64,000 bases of DNA from Nitrobacter sp. NHB1 (GTDB lineage Bacteria > Pseudomonadota > Alphaproteobacteria > Rhizobiales > Xanthobacteraceae): contig NZ_JBAMDA010000001.1 in assembly GCF_036964665.1 (NCBI RefSeq), forward strand, positions 992,001-1,056,000, written 5' to 3'. Shown here one piece after another: positions 46,682-55,497 of this stretch. The stretch's first letter is position 1. Each line of letters opens with the position of its first letter. A program made the translations under genes and the position numbers. The notes below the pieces were generated by a model that searched no databases, was not told the DNA's origin, and was given only the letters and a program-made list of their open reading frames with translations.

Positions 46682-47653
46682 TCAGAAATGACTGTAGGAA
46701 AGCCGCGGTAGCGCGATCTCCTTGCCTTCCGCATCAAGCCATTTCGGCGCCGTCTTGCCCGCGACGACTACCCCGATCGGCGCTACCGCGACGCCGAAGC
46801 CGCGCGCCGCCCGAGCGAAGGCCTCGAAGCGATCCTCCGGAACCGTACACAAGATCTCGTAATCGTCGCCGCCGCTCACCGCGCTCTCGAGACTGGTCTG
46901 GCCCTGCTCCATCAGTCCGCGTGCGGCCTCGGACAACGGAACGGACGCGGCATCGATCACCGCCGAAACTCCCGACGCCGCGCACAGTTTTGCGAGATCG
47001 CCGGCCAGGCCGTCGGAAACGTCCATCGCGGCACGCGCATAATTCCGCAACACGCCAGCGAGGCCGATGCGCGGCTGCGGAACCCGGTAGCGGCCGAGCA
47101 GCGTCTCTCGGACCGCGGCATCGCTGACCGTGAGCTTGCCCTTGAGAATGGCGAGCCCCAGCGCTGCGTCGCCGATCGTGCCTGAGACGACGATGCGATC
47201 ACCCGGCTCCGCGCTGCCGCGCATGACCATTCCGCCGGGCGGCACGCGGCCGAAGGCGGTGATGGAAATCGTCAGCGGCCCCGGCGTCGCGACGGTGTCG
47301 CCGCCAAGCAGCGGACAATCAAACGCGGTTGCGTCGTCGCCGAGCCCGCGCGCGAATGGCGCGAGCCATCTCTCGTTGGTGTCACGCAATGCCAGCGTCA
47401 GGACGAAGCCGGCAGGCGTCGCGCCCTTGGCGGCGAGATCGGAGAGATTGACCCGCAAGGCCTTCTTCGCGACCGTTTCCGGCGGATCGCCGGCGAGGAA
47501 ATGCACACCTTCGACGATGGCATCGGCCGTAACCACGAGATCGTCGCCGCCGCATTTCAAGACAGCCGCGTCGTCGGCGAGCCCCAGCGCGCCGGGATCG
47601 GTCGCGATCGGCTTGAAATAGCGCGCAATCAGATCGTCTTCACCGGAGGACAT
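46682..47653 (-). CDS. thiL: ThiL, thiamine-monophosphate kinase
   Basis: 323 residues from the ATG at 47653 (MSSGEDDLIARYFKP); the longer frame upstream is repeat-derived sequence. It phosphorylates thiamine monophosphate to the active diphosphate. The PurM-like ATP-binding fold shows GLADDAAVL, VTADAIVEGVHF, ALRVNLSDLAAKGATP, LLGGDTVATPGPL, DVSDGLAGDLAKLC and SGGDDYEILCTVP. It follows nusB on the same strand, as in many proteobacteria. Confidence 0.95.
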   Translation of the reverse strand: MSSGEDDLIARYFKPIATDPGALGLADDAAVLKCGGDDLVVTADAIVEGVHFLAGDPPETVAKKALRVNLSDLAAKGATPAGFVLTLALRDTNERWLAPFARGLGDDATAFDCPLLGGDTVATPGPLTISITAFGRVPPGGMVMRGSAEPGDRIVVSGTIGDAALGLAILKGKLTVSDAAVRETLLGRYRVPQPRIGLAGVLRNYARAAMDVSDGLAGDLAKLCAASGVSAVIDAASVPLSEAARGLMEQGQTSLESAVSGGDDYEILCTVPEDRFEAFARAARGFGVAVAPIGVVVAGKTAPKWLDAEGKEIALPRLSYSHF

Positions 47654-47695
47654 GCGGTTGATCCTTGCGAACGTGATTCTCGCCACAGTCAAACT

Positions 47696-47824
47696 CGTCA
47701 TGGCCGGGCAAAGCCGTTCGAAGAACGGCGTCGCTTCCGCTCGCCTGTGTCCCGGCCATCCAGGTCTTTTCCGTCTGAACCGCAGCAAGACGTGGATACC
47801 CGGCATAAAGCCGGGCATGACGAC
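47696..47824. repeat. Palindromic repeat of the CATGGCCGGG type, thiL-nusB spacer
   Basis: GTCATGGCCGGG at the left and CCCGGCCATCCA, GACGTGGATACCCGGC and GCCGGGCATGACGAC on the right form several nested inverted pairs. The central part (TTCGAAGAACGGCGTCGCTTCCGCTCGCC, given here as TTCGAAGAACGGCGTCGC and TCCGCTCGCCTG) is shared with the repeat between ribH and ribE. It fills most of the thiL-nusB space. Confidence 0.8.
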
Positions 47825-47847
47825 ATCATCTTATCTTCGGCGCTACC

Positions 47848-48333
47848 CTACCCCCGCTCAAACTCGTCGGCGCGGAAACGCCGCGCGATCTGATCGAGCA
47901 CCGCATTGACCATGCCCACCTCCTCCTTTTCAACGAAGGCGTGCGCGACATCGACATATTCGGACACCACGACCCGCGCCGGAACATCCTTGCGGTGCTC
48001 CAATTCGTACGAGCCAGCGCGCAGCACCGCACGCAGGATGGCGTCGATCCGCTTCAGCGGCCAGCCCCTCGCCAGCGCATCGTCGATCAACGGGTCGAGC
48101 CTGGTCTGGTCGCGGACCACGCCCGCCACCACGTCGCGAAAGAATGCGGCTTCTGCGGGAAGATATTTGTCGCCTTCGACCTCGCTGCCGAGCCAGTGGC
48201 TTTCGAACTCCGCGAAGACATCGTTGATCCCCGCGCCGCCGATCTCCATCTGATACAGCGCCTGCACCGCGGCGAGCCGGGCCGCGCCGCGCCTGTTGGC
48301 TTTCTTGTCGATGTTTTGCCTGATGTCCGCCAT
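47848..48333 (-). CDS. nusB: NusB, transcription antitermination factor
   Basis: 161 residues, normal length. The all-helical NusB fold is recognised from AARLAAVQALYQMEIGG near the N-terminus and RIDAILRAVLRAGSYELEHR followed by VPARVVVSEYVDVAHAFVEKEEVGMVNAVLDQIAR. With NusE it binds boxA RNA to allow antitermination in rRNA operons. It starts 8 bases after the ribH stop, so the two are in one unit. Confidence 0.97.
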   Translation of the reverse strand: MADIRQNIDKKANRRGAARLAAVQALYQMEIGGAGINDVFAEFESHWLGSEVEGDKYLPAEAAFFRDVVAGVVRDQTRLDPLIDDALARGWPLKRIDAILRAVLRAGSYELEHRKDVPARVVVSEYVDVAHAFVEKEEVGMVNAVLDQIARRFRADEFERG

Positions 48334-48340
48334 CGCGCCG

Positions 48341-48832
48341 TTATGCCTTCGCCAATCGGCGCTTGATCCGCACCATCGTCAGCGCCGCCCGCGCCGCGTC
48401 GCCGCCCTTGTTCAACTCGCTCGCGCGCGCCCTCGCCCACGCCTGCGCATCGGTGTTGACCGTGATGATGCCGTTGCCGAGGGGCACGCGCCGCTGCACC
48501 GACAGATCCATCAGCGCGCGGGAGGATTCCATCGAGACGATCTCAAAATGGATCGTGTCGCCCCGCACCACGCAGCCGAGCGCGATTACCGCATCGTAAG
48601 GCTTGCCGCTCCGTTCGGCCGCATCGAGCGCTATGGCAATCGCCGCAGGAATTTCCAGAGCACCGGGAACGGTGACGACGTCATAGCCGACGCCGGCAGC
48701 GCTCAATTCGGCGACCGCACCTTCGAGCAGCGCATCCTGGATATCATCGTAAAACCGCGCCTCGACGATCAGGGCGCGTGCGCCCGAGACGTCGGCCTGA
48801 TCCTTGACTGGTGCGCGCCTTGCCTCTGCCAT
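48341..48832 (-). CDS. ribH: RibH, 6,7-dimethyl-8-ribityllumazine synthase
   Basis: 163 residues from the ATG at 48832; the longer frame upstream reads through repeat sequence. It condenses the pyrimidine product of RibD with dihydroxybutanone phosphate. Typical segments are [46 protein letters not shown] and [20 protein letters not shown]. It is upstream of nusB and downstream of ribE, the usual order. Confidence 0.96.
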   Translation of the reverse strand: MAEARRAPVKDQADVSGARALIVEARFYDDIQDALLEGAVAELSAAGVGYDVVTVPGALEIPAAIAIALDAAERSGKPYDAVIALGCVVRGDTIHFEIVSMESSRALMDLSVQRRVPLGNGIITVNTDAQAWARARASELNKGGDAARAALTMVRIKRRLAKA

Positions 48833-48835
48833 ACC

Positions 48836-48960
48836 ATGCTCCGGTTCGCCATTGCCGAGGCATAGCAGTTCGAAAAGAACGGCGCCGCTTCGCTCGCCTG
48901 TTGCCCGGCAAACCATCTTGTTAAGAGGAAGGATACGCGGGTCAAGCCCGCGCATGACAC
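48836..48960. repeat. Palindromic repeat between ribH and ribE
   Basis: The spacer carries TTCGAAAAGAACGGCGCCGC and TTCGCTCGCCTG, closely matching the central part of the element at 47696-47824, and ends with GCGGGTCAAGCCCGCGCATGACA (parts: GCGGGTCAAGCCCGC, CATGACA). It is a diverged copy of the same family. Confidence 0.7.
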
Positions 48961-48973
48961 ATTTATCGAAAGC

Positions 48974-49582
48974 CTACTTCATCTCGCTCAGCCGCGCCGC
49001 GTAACGCGCCATCATGTCGACCTCGATATTGACCTCGCTGCCGGCACGCCAATCGCCCAGCGTGGTGAAACCGAGCGTGTGCGGAATGATGAGCACCGAG
49101 AACGCTGCGTCCCGAACGGTATTTACCGTCAGCGATACGCCATCCAGCGTCACCGAGCCTTTGGCCGCGATGAAGCGCGCCAAATCCCGGGTGGTGCGCA
49201 ATTCAAAGCGCGCCATGCCGTGCTGATCGTCGCGCGCGACGATAACGGCGAGTCCGTCGGCATGACCTGCGACGATGTGGCCGCCGAGTTCGTCGCCGAT
49301 TTTCAGCGCACGCTCGAGATTGAGCCGCGTTCCCGCCGCCCAGTGCTTTGCCGTGGTCACGTCGAGCGTCTCCGCTCCCACATCGACCTCGAACCAGGTC
49401 CGGCCGCCGGCGACGCCCGAGGCAACGACGGTCAGGCACACGCCGCTGCACGCGATCGACGCGCCGTCGGCGATGGTGTTTTGATCGTAACGGCAGAGGA
49501 TACGCAACCGGTGCAGCCGGTTCCGCGCCGTCTGCGTCAGGCTTTCGATCTCGCCGATGTCGGTCACTATGCCGGTGAACAT
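48974..49582 (-). CDS. ribE: RibE, riboflavin synthase alpha subunit
   Basis: 202 residues from the ATG at 49582 (MFTGIVTDIGEIE). It dismutates two lumazines to riboflavin. Two homologous beta-barrel halves are visible: MFTGIV, then SIACSGVCLTVV in the first, and GGHIVAGHADG plus SVTLDGVSLTVN in the second. The typical second-barrel start GDELGGHIVAGHADG is intact. It sits between ribD and ribH on the same strand. Confidence 0.96.
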   Translation of the reverse strand: MFTGIVTDIGEIESLTQTARNRLHRLRILCRYDQNTIADGASIACSGVCLTVVASGVAGGRTWFEVDVGAETLDVTTAKHWAAGTRLNLERALKIGDELGGHIVAGHADGLAVIVARDDQHGMARFELRTTRDLARFIAAKGSVTLDGVSLTVNTVRDAAFSVLIIPHTLGFTTLGDWRAGSEVNIEVDMMARYAARLSEMK

Positions 49583-49599
49583 CAGAACTTCCAAAATCC

Positions 49600-49634
49600 A
49601 ATGCTTGCGACCGTCATGGCCGGGCATGACGGCC
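49600..49634. repeat. Short partial copy of the CATGGCCGGG repeat
   Basis: The ribE-ribD spacer holds GACCGTCATGGCCGGGCATG followed by ACGGCC, a trimmed palindrome of the family present at 47696 and 48836. Confidence 0.6.
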
Positions 49635-49650
49635 TCAAGCGTAGCTCGAT

Positions 49651-50802
49651 CTAGACACGCTCGTAGATCGCGAGAGTATCCTGATCGAGTGTTTCGCTAC
49701 CACGAACCTTGAACTGCGGCGAGCGGGTGATGGCGGTCAGCGGCAAGGCACCAAGCGCCGCCACGCCGTCGTCGCCGATCGGATCGGGACCACGCAGCAG
49801 CCACGCTTCGTCGACCAGACCAGCCGCGACGAACGACGATGCAACGCGTGCGCCGCCCTCGACCATCAGCCGGGTGACGCCCCGTTCGGAAAGTGCGCGA
49901 AGCACCGCCGCCAGATCAAGCCCGGGCGCGCCAGCCGCGACCGAAACGCGCACGACCTGCACGCCTGCGGCGCCGAGCTTCATGGCTGCGGATGCTTGGG
50001 CGGGATCCGACGCCATCACCCAAAGCGGCGTCTCGCACGCGGACCGGACCAGCCGGCTGTCGTGCGGAATACGCAGCGCGTGATCCAGCACCACACGCAG
50101 CGGCGAGCGCGCTTCCATGCCGGGAAGGCGGCAGGTCAGGAGAGGATCGTCGGCCAGCACGGTGCCGATGCCGACCAGAATGGCGTTGCATTGCGCGCGC
50201 AACAGATGCACCCGCGCCTTGGCCGCTTCGCCCGTGATGGCGACCGGCGCGCCTCCGGCCGCAGCGATCTTTCCGTCGCTGGAAACTGCGAGCTTGAGGA
50301 TGACGTGCGGGCGTTTGTCCCGGACCCGCCGGAAATGTCCGGCATGATGGTGCGCCGCCTCGACTGCGCAAAGTCCGACTTCGACCGATATTCCCCCTGC
50401 CCGTAACCGCGCATGGCCCTGCCCCGCGACTTCGGGCGTAGGATCCTCGATTGCGGACACGACACGCGTGATGCCGGCTGCGATCACGGCATCGGCGCAT
50501 GGCGGCGTTTTTCCGACATGCGAACACGGCTCCAGCGTGACATACAGCGTCGCGCCGCGCGCCGCCTCGCCCGCGCGCCGCAGCGCCTCGACCTCGGCGT
50601 GCGGTCGCCCTCCCGGCTGGGTCCAGCCGCGGCCGACGATCACATCGTCCTTCACGATGACGGCGCCCACGGCCGGATTGGGCGCGCTCGCGCCCAGGCT
50701 ACGGCGACCCATGGCCAGCGCCAATTGCATGAAACGCAAATCGGCGACCTTGGCGTTCCGGAGTTTTTCGCCGTACTGCTCTTCCAGAATGCGGAAGATC
50801 AT
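49651..50802 (-). CDS. ribD: RibD, bifunctional riboflavin deaminase/reductase
   Basis: 383 residues. The N-terminal deaminase domain (about 25-150) has the zinc site [11 protein letters not shown] and [11 protein letters not shown]. The C-terminal reductase domain (about 165-380) has [14 protein letters not shown] and [13 protein letters not shown]. It carries out the second and third steps from the GTP cyclohydrolase II product. Start codon and nrdR stop overlap as ATGA, showing coupling. A start at an internal Met ([10 protein letters not shown]) would be more typical in length, but the overlap favours the longer form. No FMN riboswitch was seen upstream. Confidence 0.95.
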   Translation of the reverse strand: MIFRILEEQYGEKLRNAKVADLRFMQLALAMGRRSLGASAPNPAVGAVIVKDDVIVGRGWTQPGGRPHAEVEALRRAGEAARGATLYVTLEPCSHVGKTPPCADAVIAAGITRVVSAIEDPTPEVAGQGHARLRAGGISVEVGLCAVEAAHHHAGHFRRVRDKRPHVILKLAVSSDGKIAAAGGAPVAITGEAAKARVHLLRAQCNAILVGIGTVLADDPLLTCRLPGMEARSPLRVVLDHALRIPHDSRLVRSACETPLWVMASDPAQASAAMKLGAAGVQVVRVSVAAGAPGLDLAAVLRALSERGVTRLMVEGGARVASSFVAAGLVDEAWLLRGPDPIGDDGVAALGALPLTAITRSPQFKVRGSETLDQDTLAIYERV

Positions 50803-51281
50803 TTGCGCAGCGGCACAGGCCGCGCGTCGTCCTCGCTGGAGAGTTCGCCCAGCACCGCCTCGAAATCCTTGGCCTCGCGGAAATTGCGGTAGACCGAGGC
50901 AAAGCGCACATAGGCGACGTCGTCGAGGCTCCGCAAATGTTCCATTACGATCTCGCCGATGATCTCGGACGAAATCTCCGCCTCGCCGCCGCCCTCGAGT
51001 TCGCGGACGATGCCCGACACCATGGTTTCGACGCGCTCGGGCTCAACCGGCCGTTTGCGCAAGGATATTTGCAGCGAACGTACCAGCTTGTCGCGGTCGA
51101 ACGGCACCCGCCGCCCGTTACGCTTGATGACCGTGAGTTCGCGCAATTGCACCCGCTCGAACGTCGTGAAGCGGAAATTGCAGGCCATGCAGACGCGCCG
51201 GCGGCGGATGACGGCCGAATCCTCGGTCGGCCGGGAATCCTTTACCTGAGTATCAAGACTGTTGCAGCTCGGGCAGCGCAT
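50799..51281 (-). CDS. nrdR: NrdR, transcriptional repressor of ribonucleotide reductase genes
   Basis: 160 residues, usual length. The N-terminal zinc ribbon is [29 protein letters not shown], with the second Cys pair in [14 protein letters not shown]. The ATP-cone follows from [18 protein letters not shown], which binds ATP/dATP and controls oligomerisation and DNA binding at NrdR boxes. It overlaps ribD by ATGA, a usual nrdR-ribD pairing. Confidence 0.97.
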   Translation of the reverse strand: MRCPSCNSLDTQVKDSRPTEDSAVIRRRRVCMACNFRFTTFERVQLRELTVIKRNGRRVPFDRDKLVRSLQISLRKRPVEPERVETMVSGIVRELEGGGEAEISSEIIGEIVMEHLRSLDDVAYVRFASVYRNFREAKDFEAVLGELSSEDDARPVPLRK

Positions 51282-51298
51282 GACTTCACCTGTTCATC

Positions 51299-51376
51299 CG
51301 TCATTGCGAGGAGCATAGCGACGAAGCAATCCATACTTTCTGAATGCTTGATTGCTTCGCTTCGCTCGCAATGACG
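51299..51376. repeat. 78-bp inverted repeat of the CGTCATTGCGAG type
   Basis: CGTCATTGCGAG at the left and CTCGCAATGACG at the right are perfect 12-base ends, with GAAGCAATCC and GATTGCTTCGC as inner arms. It fills the space between glyA and nrdR and belongs to a dispersed repeat type common in rhizobial genomes. Confidence 0.85.
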
Positions 51377-51394
51377 ACGCGTTGACCCTTTCGA

Positions 51395-52696
51395 TTACTG
51401 ATAGATCGGGAAGCGATCGGTCAGCGCCTTGACCTTCTCCTTCACCGCCGCCTCGACCAGCGGGGCCTTGCCGTCGTCAGCCTGCGCGATGGCGTTGAGC
51501 ACTTCCGCGATCAGGCCGCCGACCTGCTTGAATTCGGCAACCCCGAAGCCGCGCGTGGTGGCGGCCGGCGTGCCGAGACGAAGACCCGAGGTCACGAACG
51601 GCTTTTCCGGATCGAAAGGGATGCCGTTCTTGTTGCAGGTGATCGCAGCGCGCACCAGCGCCTTTTCGGAGACGTTGCCTCGCAGCCCTTTGGGCCGCAG
51701 GTCCACCAGCATCAGGTGGTTGTCGGTGCCGCCGGAGACGATGTCGAAGCCGTGGCCGCGCAGACTTTCGGCCAGCGCCCTGGCGTTTTCGACGACGTTC
51801 TTCGCGTAGATCTTGAAGTCCGGACGCAGTGCCTCGCCGAACGCCACGGCCTTTGCAGCGATGACATGCATCAGCGGGCCGCCCTGCAGGCCGGGGAAGA
51901 TCGCCGAATTGAACTTCTTGGCAAGCGCCTCGTCGTTGCACAGGATCAGGCCGCCGCGTGGACCGCGCAGCGACTTGTGGGTGGTGGTCGTCGTCACATG
52001 CGCGTGCGGCACCGGCGAGGCATGGACGCCACCGGCGACGAGGCCGGCGAAGTGCGCCATGTCCACCATCAGATAGGCGCCGACGCTGTCGGCAATCTCG
52101 CGGAAGCGCTTGAAATCCCACGGTCGCGAATAGGCCGAGCCGCCGGCGATGATCAGCTTCGGCTTGACCTCCTCTGCACGGCGCGCGACCTCATCCATGT
52201 CGATCAGGTGGTCATCGCGCCGCACGGTGTAGTGCGCGGCCTTGAACCACTTGCCGGACATGTTGACCGGCGCGCCATGGGTCAGGTGGCCGCCAGCGGC
52301 GAGGTCGAGCCCCATGAAGGTATCGCCGGGTTGCAGCAGCGCCAGAAACACCGCCTGGTTCATCTGGCTTCCGGAATTCGGCTGGACGTTGGCGAACTGC
52401 GCGCCAAACAGCTTTTTGGCCCGCTCGATTGCGAGCGTTTCGGCGACATCGACCCACTCGCACCCGCCGTAATAGCGCGCGCCCGGATAACCCTCGGCGT
52501 ATTTGTTGGTCATCACCGAGCCCTGCGCTTCCAGAACCGCGCGGCTGACGATGTTTTCGGACGCGATCAGCTCGATCTCGTGACGCTGACGGCCCAATTC
52601 GCCCTTGATCGCGGCGGCGATCTCGGGATCGGCCTCGGCCAGGGTGGCCGTAAAGAAGGAATCGGGCGCGGAGGCGACTTTGGCGGGAGAGTTCAT
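51395..52696 (-). CDS. glyA: GlyA, serine hydroxymethyltransferase
   Basis: 433 residues. It interconverts serine and glycine with tetrahydrofolate, the main source of one-carbon units. The PLP Lys is in [16 protein letters not shown]-like sequence ([20 protein letters not shown] region); other family marks are [29 protein letters not shown] and [13 protein letters not shown]. The ATG is at 52696. It heads the glyA-nrdR-ribD-ribE-ribH-nusB-thiL run. Confidence 0.98.
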   Translation of the reverse strand: MNSPAKVASAPDSFFTATLAEADPEIAAAIKGELGRQRHEIELIASENIVSRAVLEAQGSVMTNKYAEGYPGARYYGGCEWVDVAETLAIERAKKLFGAQFANVQPNSGSQMNQAVFLALLQPGDTFMGLDLAAGGHLTHGAPVNMSGKWFKAAHYTVRRDDHLIDMDEVARRAEEVKPKLIIAGGSAYSRPWDFKRFREIADSVGAYLMVDMAHFAGLVAGGVHASPVPHAHVTTTTTHKSLRGPRGGLILCNDEALAKKFNSAIFPGLQGGPLMHVIAAKAVAFGEALRPDFKIYAKNVVENARALAESLRGHGFDIVSGGTDNHLMLVDLRPKGLRGNVSEKALVRAAITCNKNGIPFDPEKPFVTSGLRLGTPAATTRGFGVAEFKQVGGLIAEVLNAIAQADDGKAPLVEAAVKEKVKALTDRFPIYQ

Positions 52697-52876
52697 CTAC
52701 AGAATATCCTTGGCGGCACAGCCCGTTAAACACCGGGTGCGAACAGCAGTAACAGGCGATCGAAGCGGTATCAGCCAGATAGCACATCGGGTCAGGGCGG
52801 CCAAGGTGTTGCGCCTCCTTCCTGAGTTTCGTGCAATATATGGTGGATCGCCGGCGTAAACGCTCTGGTTGAGGTT

Positions 52877-53068
52877 TTATTTTGCGAGGTAGTGGCGCAC
52901 CGCGGCCAGCGACGGTCCCACATCGGCAACCGCTGCGAGCAGCCGGTCGCGCGACACGTTCAGCCGGCTCGCCCAAACGTCGGTTTGGGCATCGTCATTC
53001 GTATCCACCGTGGTCGCCGGTTTCTGATAGGTGGATATCACCGATGCAACTGTGACCAGCCGGATCAT
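52877..53068 (-). CDS. Small DUF3606-like protein
   Basis: 63 residues. The C-terminal half (WASRLNVSRDRLLAAVADVG, then PSLAAVRHYLAK) matches the pattern of DUF3606 proteins, small helical proteins of unknown function common in rhizobia. The ATG at 53068 and the stop at 52877 are clear. It is probably transcribed alone upstream of glyA on the same strand. Confidence 0.65.
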   Translation of the reverse strand: MIRLVTVASVISTYQKPATTVDTNDDAQTDVWASRLNVSRDRLLAAVADVGPSLAAVRHYLAK

Positions 53069-53217
53069 CGGACAAGTCTAGCACCCGGGCTGCAGCCTGC
53101 CACCATGCCGTGCCGCCACAGTTAAAATCCGGTGTCCGATTCCGATTTCGAACGGAATTCCGGCCGCGGCACCGACTTCTCAAGCCAAATCCGGCGCCGT
53201 CGCCAGCCTGGACGCTG

Positions 53218-53451
53218 CTACAAGCAATAAGCAACCGTGCCCGCGATCGTGACCGCCAGAACAATCAAGGCCATCGTCGGCCAGCCGCTTCGTGAGGCGG
53301 CATACCGACCCCGGGCGCGCCGTTCCGTAATGAGCGCGTGCTCGTACTCGTCTGAGGATGAAAAGATGCAGGCAAAGCCACTGCGCGCGCTCGCCGCGGC
53401 GGCTTCGAGCGACCGGATGTCGGTCTGGGTGTTGCTGCGTGAGATCATCAT
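53218..53451 (-). CDS. Small single-pass membrane protein of unknown function
   Basis: 77 residues from the ATG at 53451, which has AGGA about 8 bases upstream; a TTG two codons before is in frame. The N-terminal part (SRSNTQTDIRSLEAAAASAR) is soluble and Ser/Ala/Arg-rich. One TM helix ends the protein (WPTMALIVLAVTIAGTVAYCL). A tail-anchored layout is likely. I do not recognise a family. It follows the GGDEF gene's region on the same strand but with the GGDEF stop about 110 bases upstream of it. Confidence 0.5.
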   Translation of the reverse strand: MMISRSNTQTDIRSLEAAAASARSGFACIFSSSDEYEHALITERRARGRYAASRSGWPTMALIVLAVTIAGTVAYCL

Positions 53452-53561
53452 GAGCAAATCCTAGGTATCGCATGGTAAACAAAAGGTTAACGATTTCTGC
53501 TGCGAAGCCGGACCGGATCAATGGGCTGTGCATCGCGACGCCTGCCGGGAACGGCTTCTAA

Positions 53562-54788
53562 TTACACCGGCCACATGACAGAGGATTGACGGACTGCGGG
53601 TGCTGGCCACACCGCTGGCCTTCGCCGGTCCTGCTCGGGCGACAGCGGCTCCTCCTCGGCGACCTGAACGCGATTGCGCCCGCCGCGTTTGGCCTGATAG
53701 AGCGCCGTATCGGCGGCTGCGAGCAGCACTTCGAGTTCAGTGCCTGGCGGACCGCTTGCCGCGCCAATACTCACGGTCGTCTCGACCGGCGCGTCCTCGG
53801 CCGTAATGCCGCTAACGGCGAACGCCTCGCGCACGCGCTCCGCAGCAACAGCCGCCTCCTCAATCGAGCAAGGCAGCAAGGCGGCAAATTCCTCGCCACC
53901 AATCCGTCCAGACAGATCAGTGGTCCGCAGCGTATTGGTGACGACGATCGCGAACAGCTTGAGAATTTCGTCGCCCGCCGCGTGGCCGAAGCGGTCGTTG
54001 ATCGACTTGAAATGATCGATGTCGAAAACGAGCGCCGTCACCAGGCGCCCGGTACTGGCCTCACGTTCTATGACCCGTGCGGTCGCCTCGGCAAAACCCC
54101 GACGGTTCAACATGCCGGTCAGCGGATCGATCGAAGCTGCGGCCTTGTGGGCCTTCACGGTACGATCCGACACCAGCATGAAGATGACGAAAACAGTGCC
54201 GACCGCATAGAGTACGAGTTCGAAGGCGAATATCGGAACCCACTTGGCGCTGCGGAAGCTGCTGCCGTCGGCGCGCAGCATATAACCCAGCAGTATGGGC
54301 AACATCAGCACAAAACCGTGCAGGATGGGCACCAGTAGCGCCGGCCAGCGCTTCCGCATGGCTTTGCGTTGCTCGGACCACAGTTCGTTCGCGGTCAGAA
54401 CCGCGTAGGCCGCGACGATGCCCGCACCGATCGTCAGTCGCATGGTGGACGATTCATCGGGCGGACACACGATGATGATCAGCCAGACCGCGGCGCCGAG
54501 CGGCAACGCCAGCCAATTCGGCTTGCGGCCGTGGAACACACGCGCTGCGCTCCACACCATGCCGCAGGCCACAAAGCCCACCGCATTGAGCGCCAGCGCC
54601 ACGGTATCGCGCAGCAGCGGGCCCGCGACCGTCCAGACTCCGATCGAGATGGCGCCGAGGAGATAAGCCGCGCCCCACCAGTTAAGCGTGGGAATTTTCT
54701 GCTGCCGTCCGAAGAACAACAGCATGACCCCGAGCATCACGCCGACAAGTGCCGCTACGAGATAAAGAGTCGAGATGTCGAGTGACAT
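53562..54788 (-). CDS. Membrane-anchored GGDEF diguanylate cyclase
   Basis: 408 residues. About six hydrophobic segments fill residues 1-215 and form a membrane sensor region. The GGDEF domain spans about 235-385 with IDPLTGMLNRRGF, FDIDHFKSINDRFGHAAGDEIL and the active-site GGEEF in SGRIGGEEFAALLP, so it should make cyclic di-GMP. An inhibitory RxxD pattern is not obvious at the usual place. The C-terminal tail is basic and Pro-rich. The input signal is unknown. Confidence 0.92.
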   Translation of the reverse strand: MSLDISTLYLVAALVGVMLGVMLLFFGRQQKIPTLNWWGAAYLLGAISIGVWTVAGPLLRDTVALALNAVGFVACGMVWSAARVFHGRKPNWLALPLGAAVWLIIIVCPPDESSTMRLTIGAGIVAAYAVLTANELWSEQRKAMRKRWPALLVPILHGFVLMLPILLGYMLRADGSSFRSAKWVPIFAFELVLYAVGTVFVIFMLVSDRTVKAHKAAASIDPLTGMLNRRGFAEATARVIEREASTGRLVTALVFDIDHFKSINDRFGHAAGDEILKLFAIVVTNTLRTTDLSGRIGGEEFAALLPCSIEEAAVAAERVREAFAVSGITAEDAPVETTVSIGAASGPPGTELEVLLAAADTALYQAKRGGRNRVQVAEEEPLSPEQDRRRPAVWPAPAVRQSSVMWPV

Positions 54789-55497
54789 GACGATGCCGAC
54801 AACCGTTGCCGGACTCGCGCCCCTGACGCGGACCGACCGAGAACTCCCTCGAATTGCAAAAAACTACCACGCCCGCATTGGCAATTCGTTCGGATGCGCG
54901 TGCAAGTTTTCGCGAAAATCCGCGTCAGTTCGTCGGCATTCATTAAACAAGATGGCTACCCCCAAGCGTTCAATTCAAGTCTATCCATGGCGCATGCTCT
55001 CCATTCAGAAAGCACTGAAGATCCAACTCGATTTCCGTTGGGGGCAATTGATCTGACCGCCGCACCGCGCAGATCTTCGTTTGAAATGTTCTTTTTATGT
55101 TCCATATATCATCTCATAGCGAACCGGTCGGCGCATTGGCGCATGTGCCCTCCCCTTAGCAATTCGACGAGATGGGTCGGGCACGGGCGGAGCAATCGCC
55201 GGCCGAGACGGATGACGGCTGGTGGAAATCGGTGCTCAATGATCCATGCGCGGCCGGCGCCGCGCTTGCCGATCCAGCAATGCTTGACGAAATTCCGCGC
55301 CCTATCCTGCACGTCGGTTGTTTACGATGTCAGCGCATTGTGGAATCCAGAAGTCGGATGCGGTGCACCTGTACGGTCCGCGCGCTGTCTGGAAAGATGT
55401 CGGACAGGGACTGATCGACCACGGCTGTCAGCGTCGCTCCGGACGTCATAAAGGAGGACGGCTGTTGGCCGGATTGGGAGGATGAGGAAAAATTCAA
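54789..55497. other. Long gap between GGDEF and DUF4062 genes, holding a decayed gene
   Basis: About 700 bases without an intact gene. The first 350 bases show nothing recognisable and have lower GC than the flanking GGDEF gene. The second half contains the pseudogene listed separately. Confidence 0.55.
55172..55493 (+). pseudogene. Decayed small gene with two compensating frameshifts
   Basis: Three adjoining frame segments read like one small protein: ILHVGCLRCQRIVE (ending at about 55345), then after a one-base deletion IQKSDAVHLYGPRAVWKDVG and QGLIDHGCQRRSGRH, then after a one-base insertion EDGCWPDWED (from about 55454). From memory this matches a small rhizobial hypothetical family with a CxxC pair, RLYG, WKDVGQ and an RTGRHEEDGCWP end; this was not checked by search. 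The frame is open from an ATG at 55172, but that N-terminal part is not recognised. The last segment runs directly into the DUF4062 gene. Confidence 0.5.

Noticed and set aside
50803-51400. Possible FMN riboswitch controlling the rib genes
   Set aside because: ribD is internally coupled to nrdR and no conserved FMN-element sequence was seen in the glyA-nrdR spacer, which is filled by an inverted repeat.
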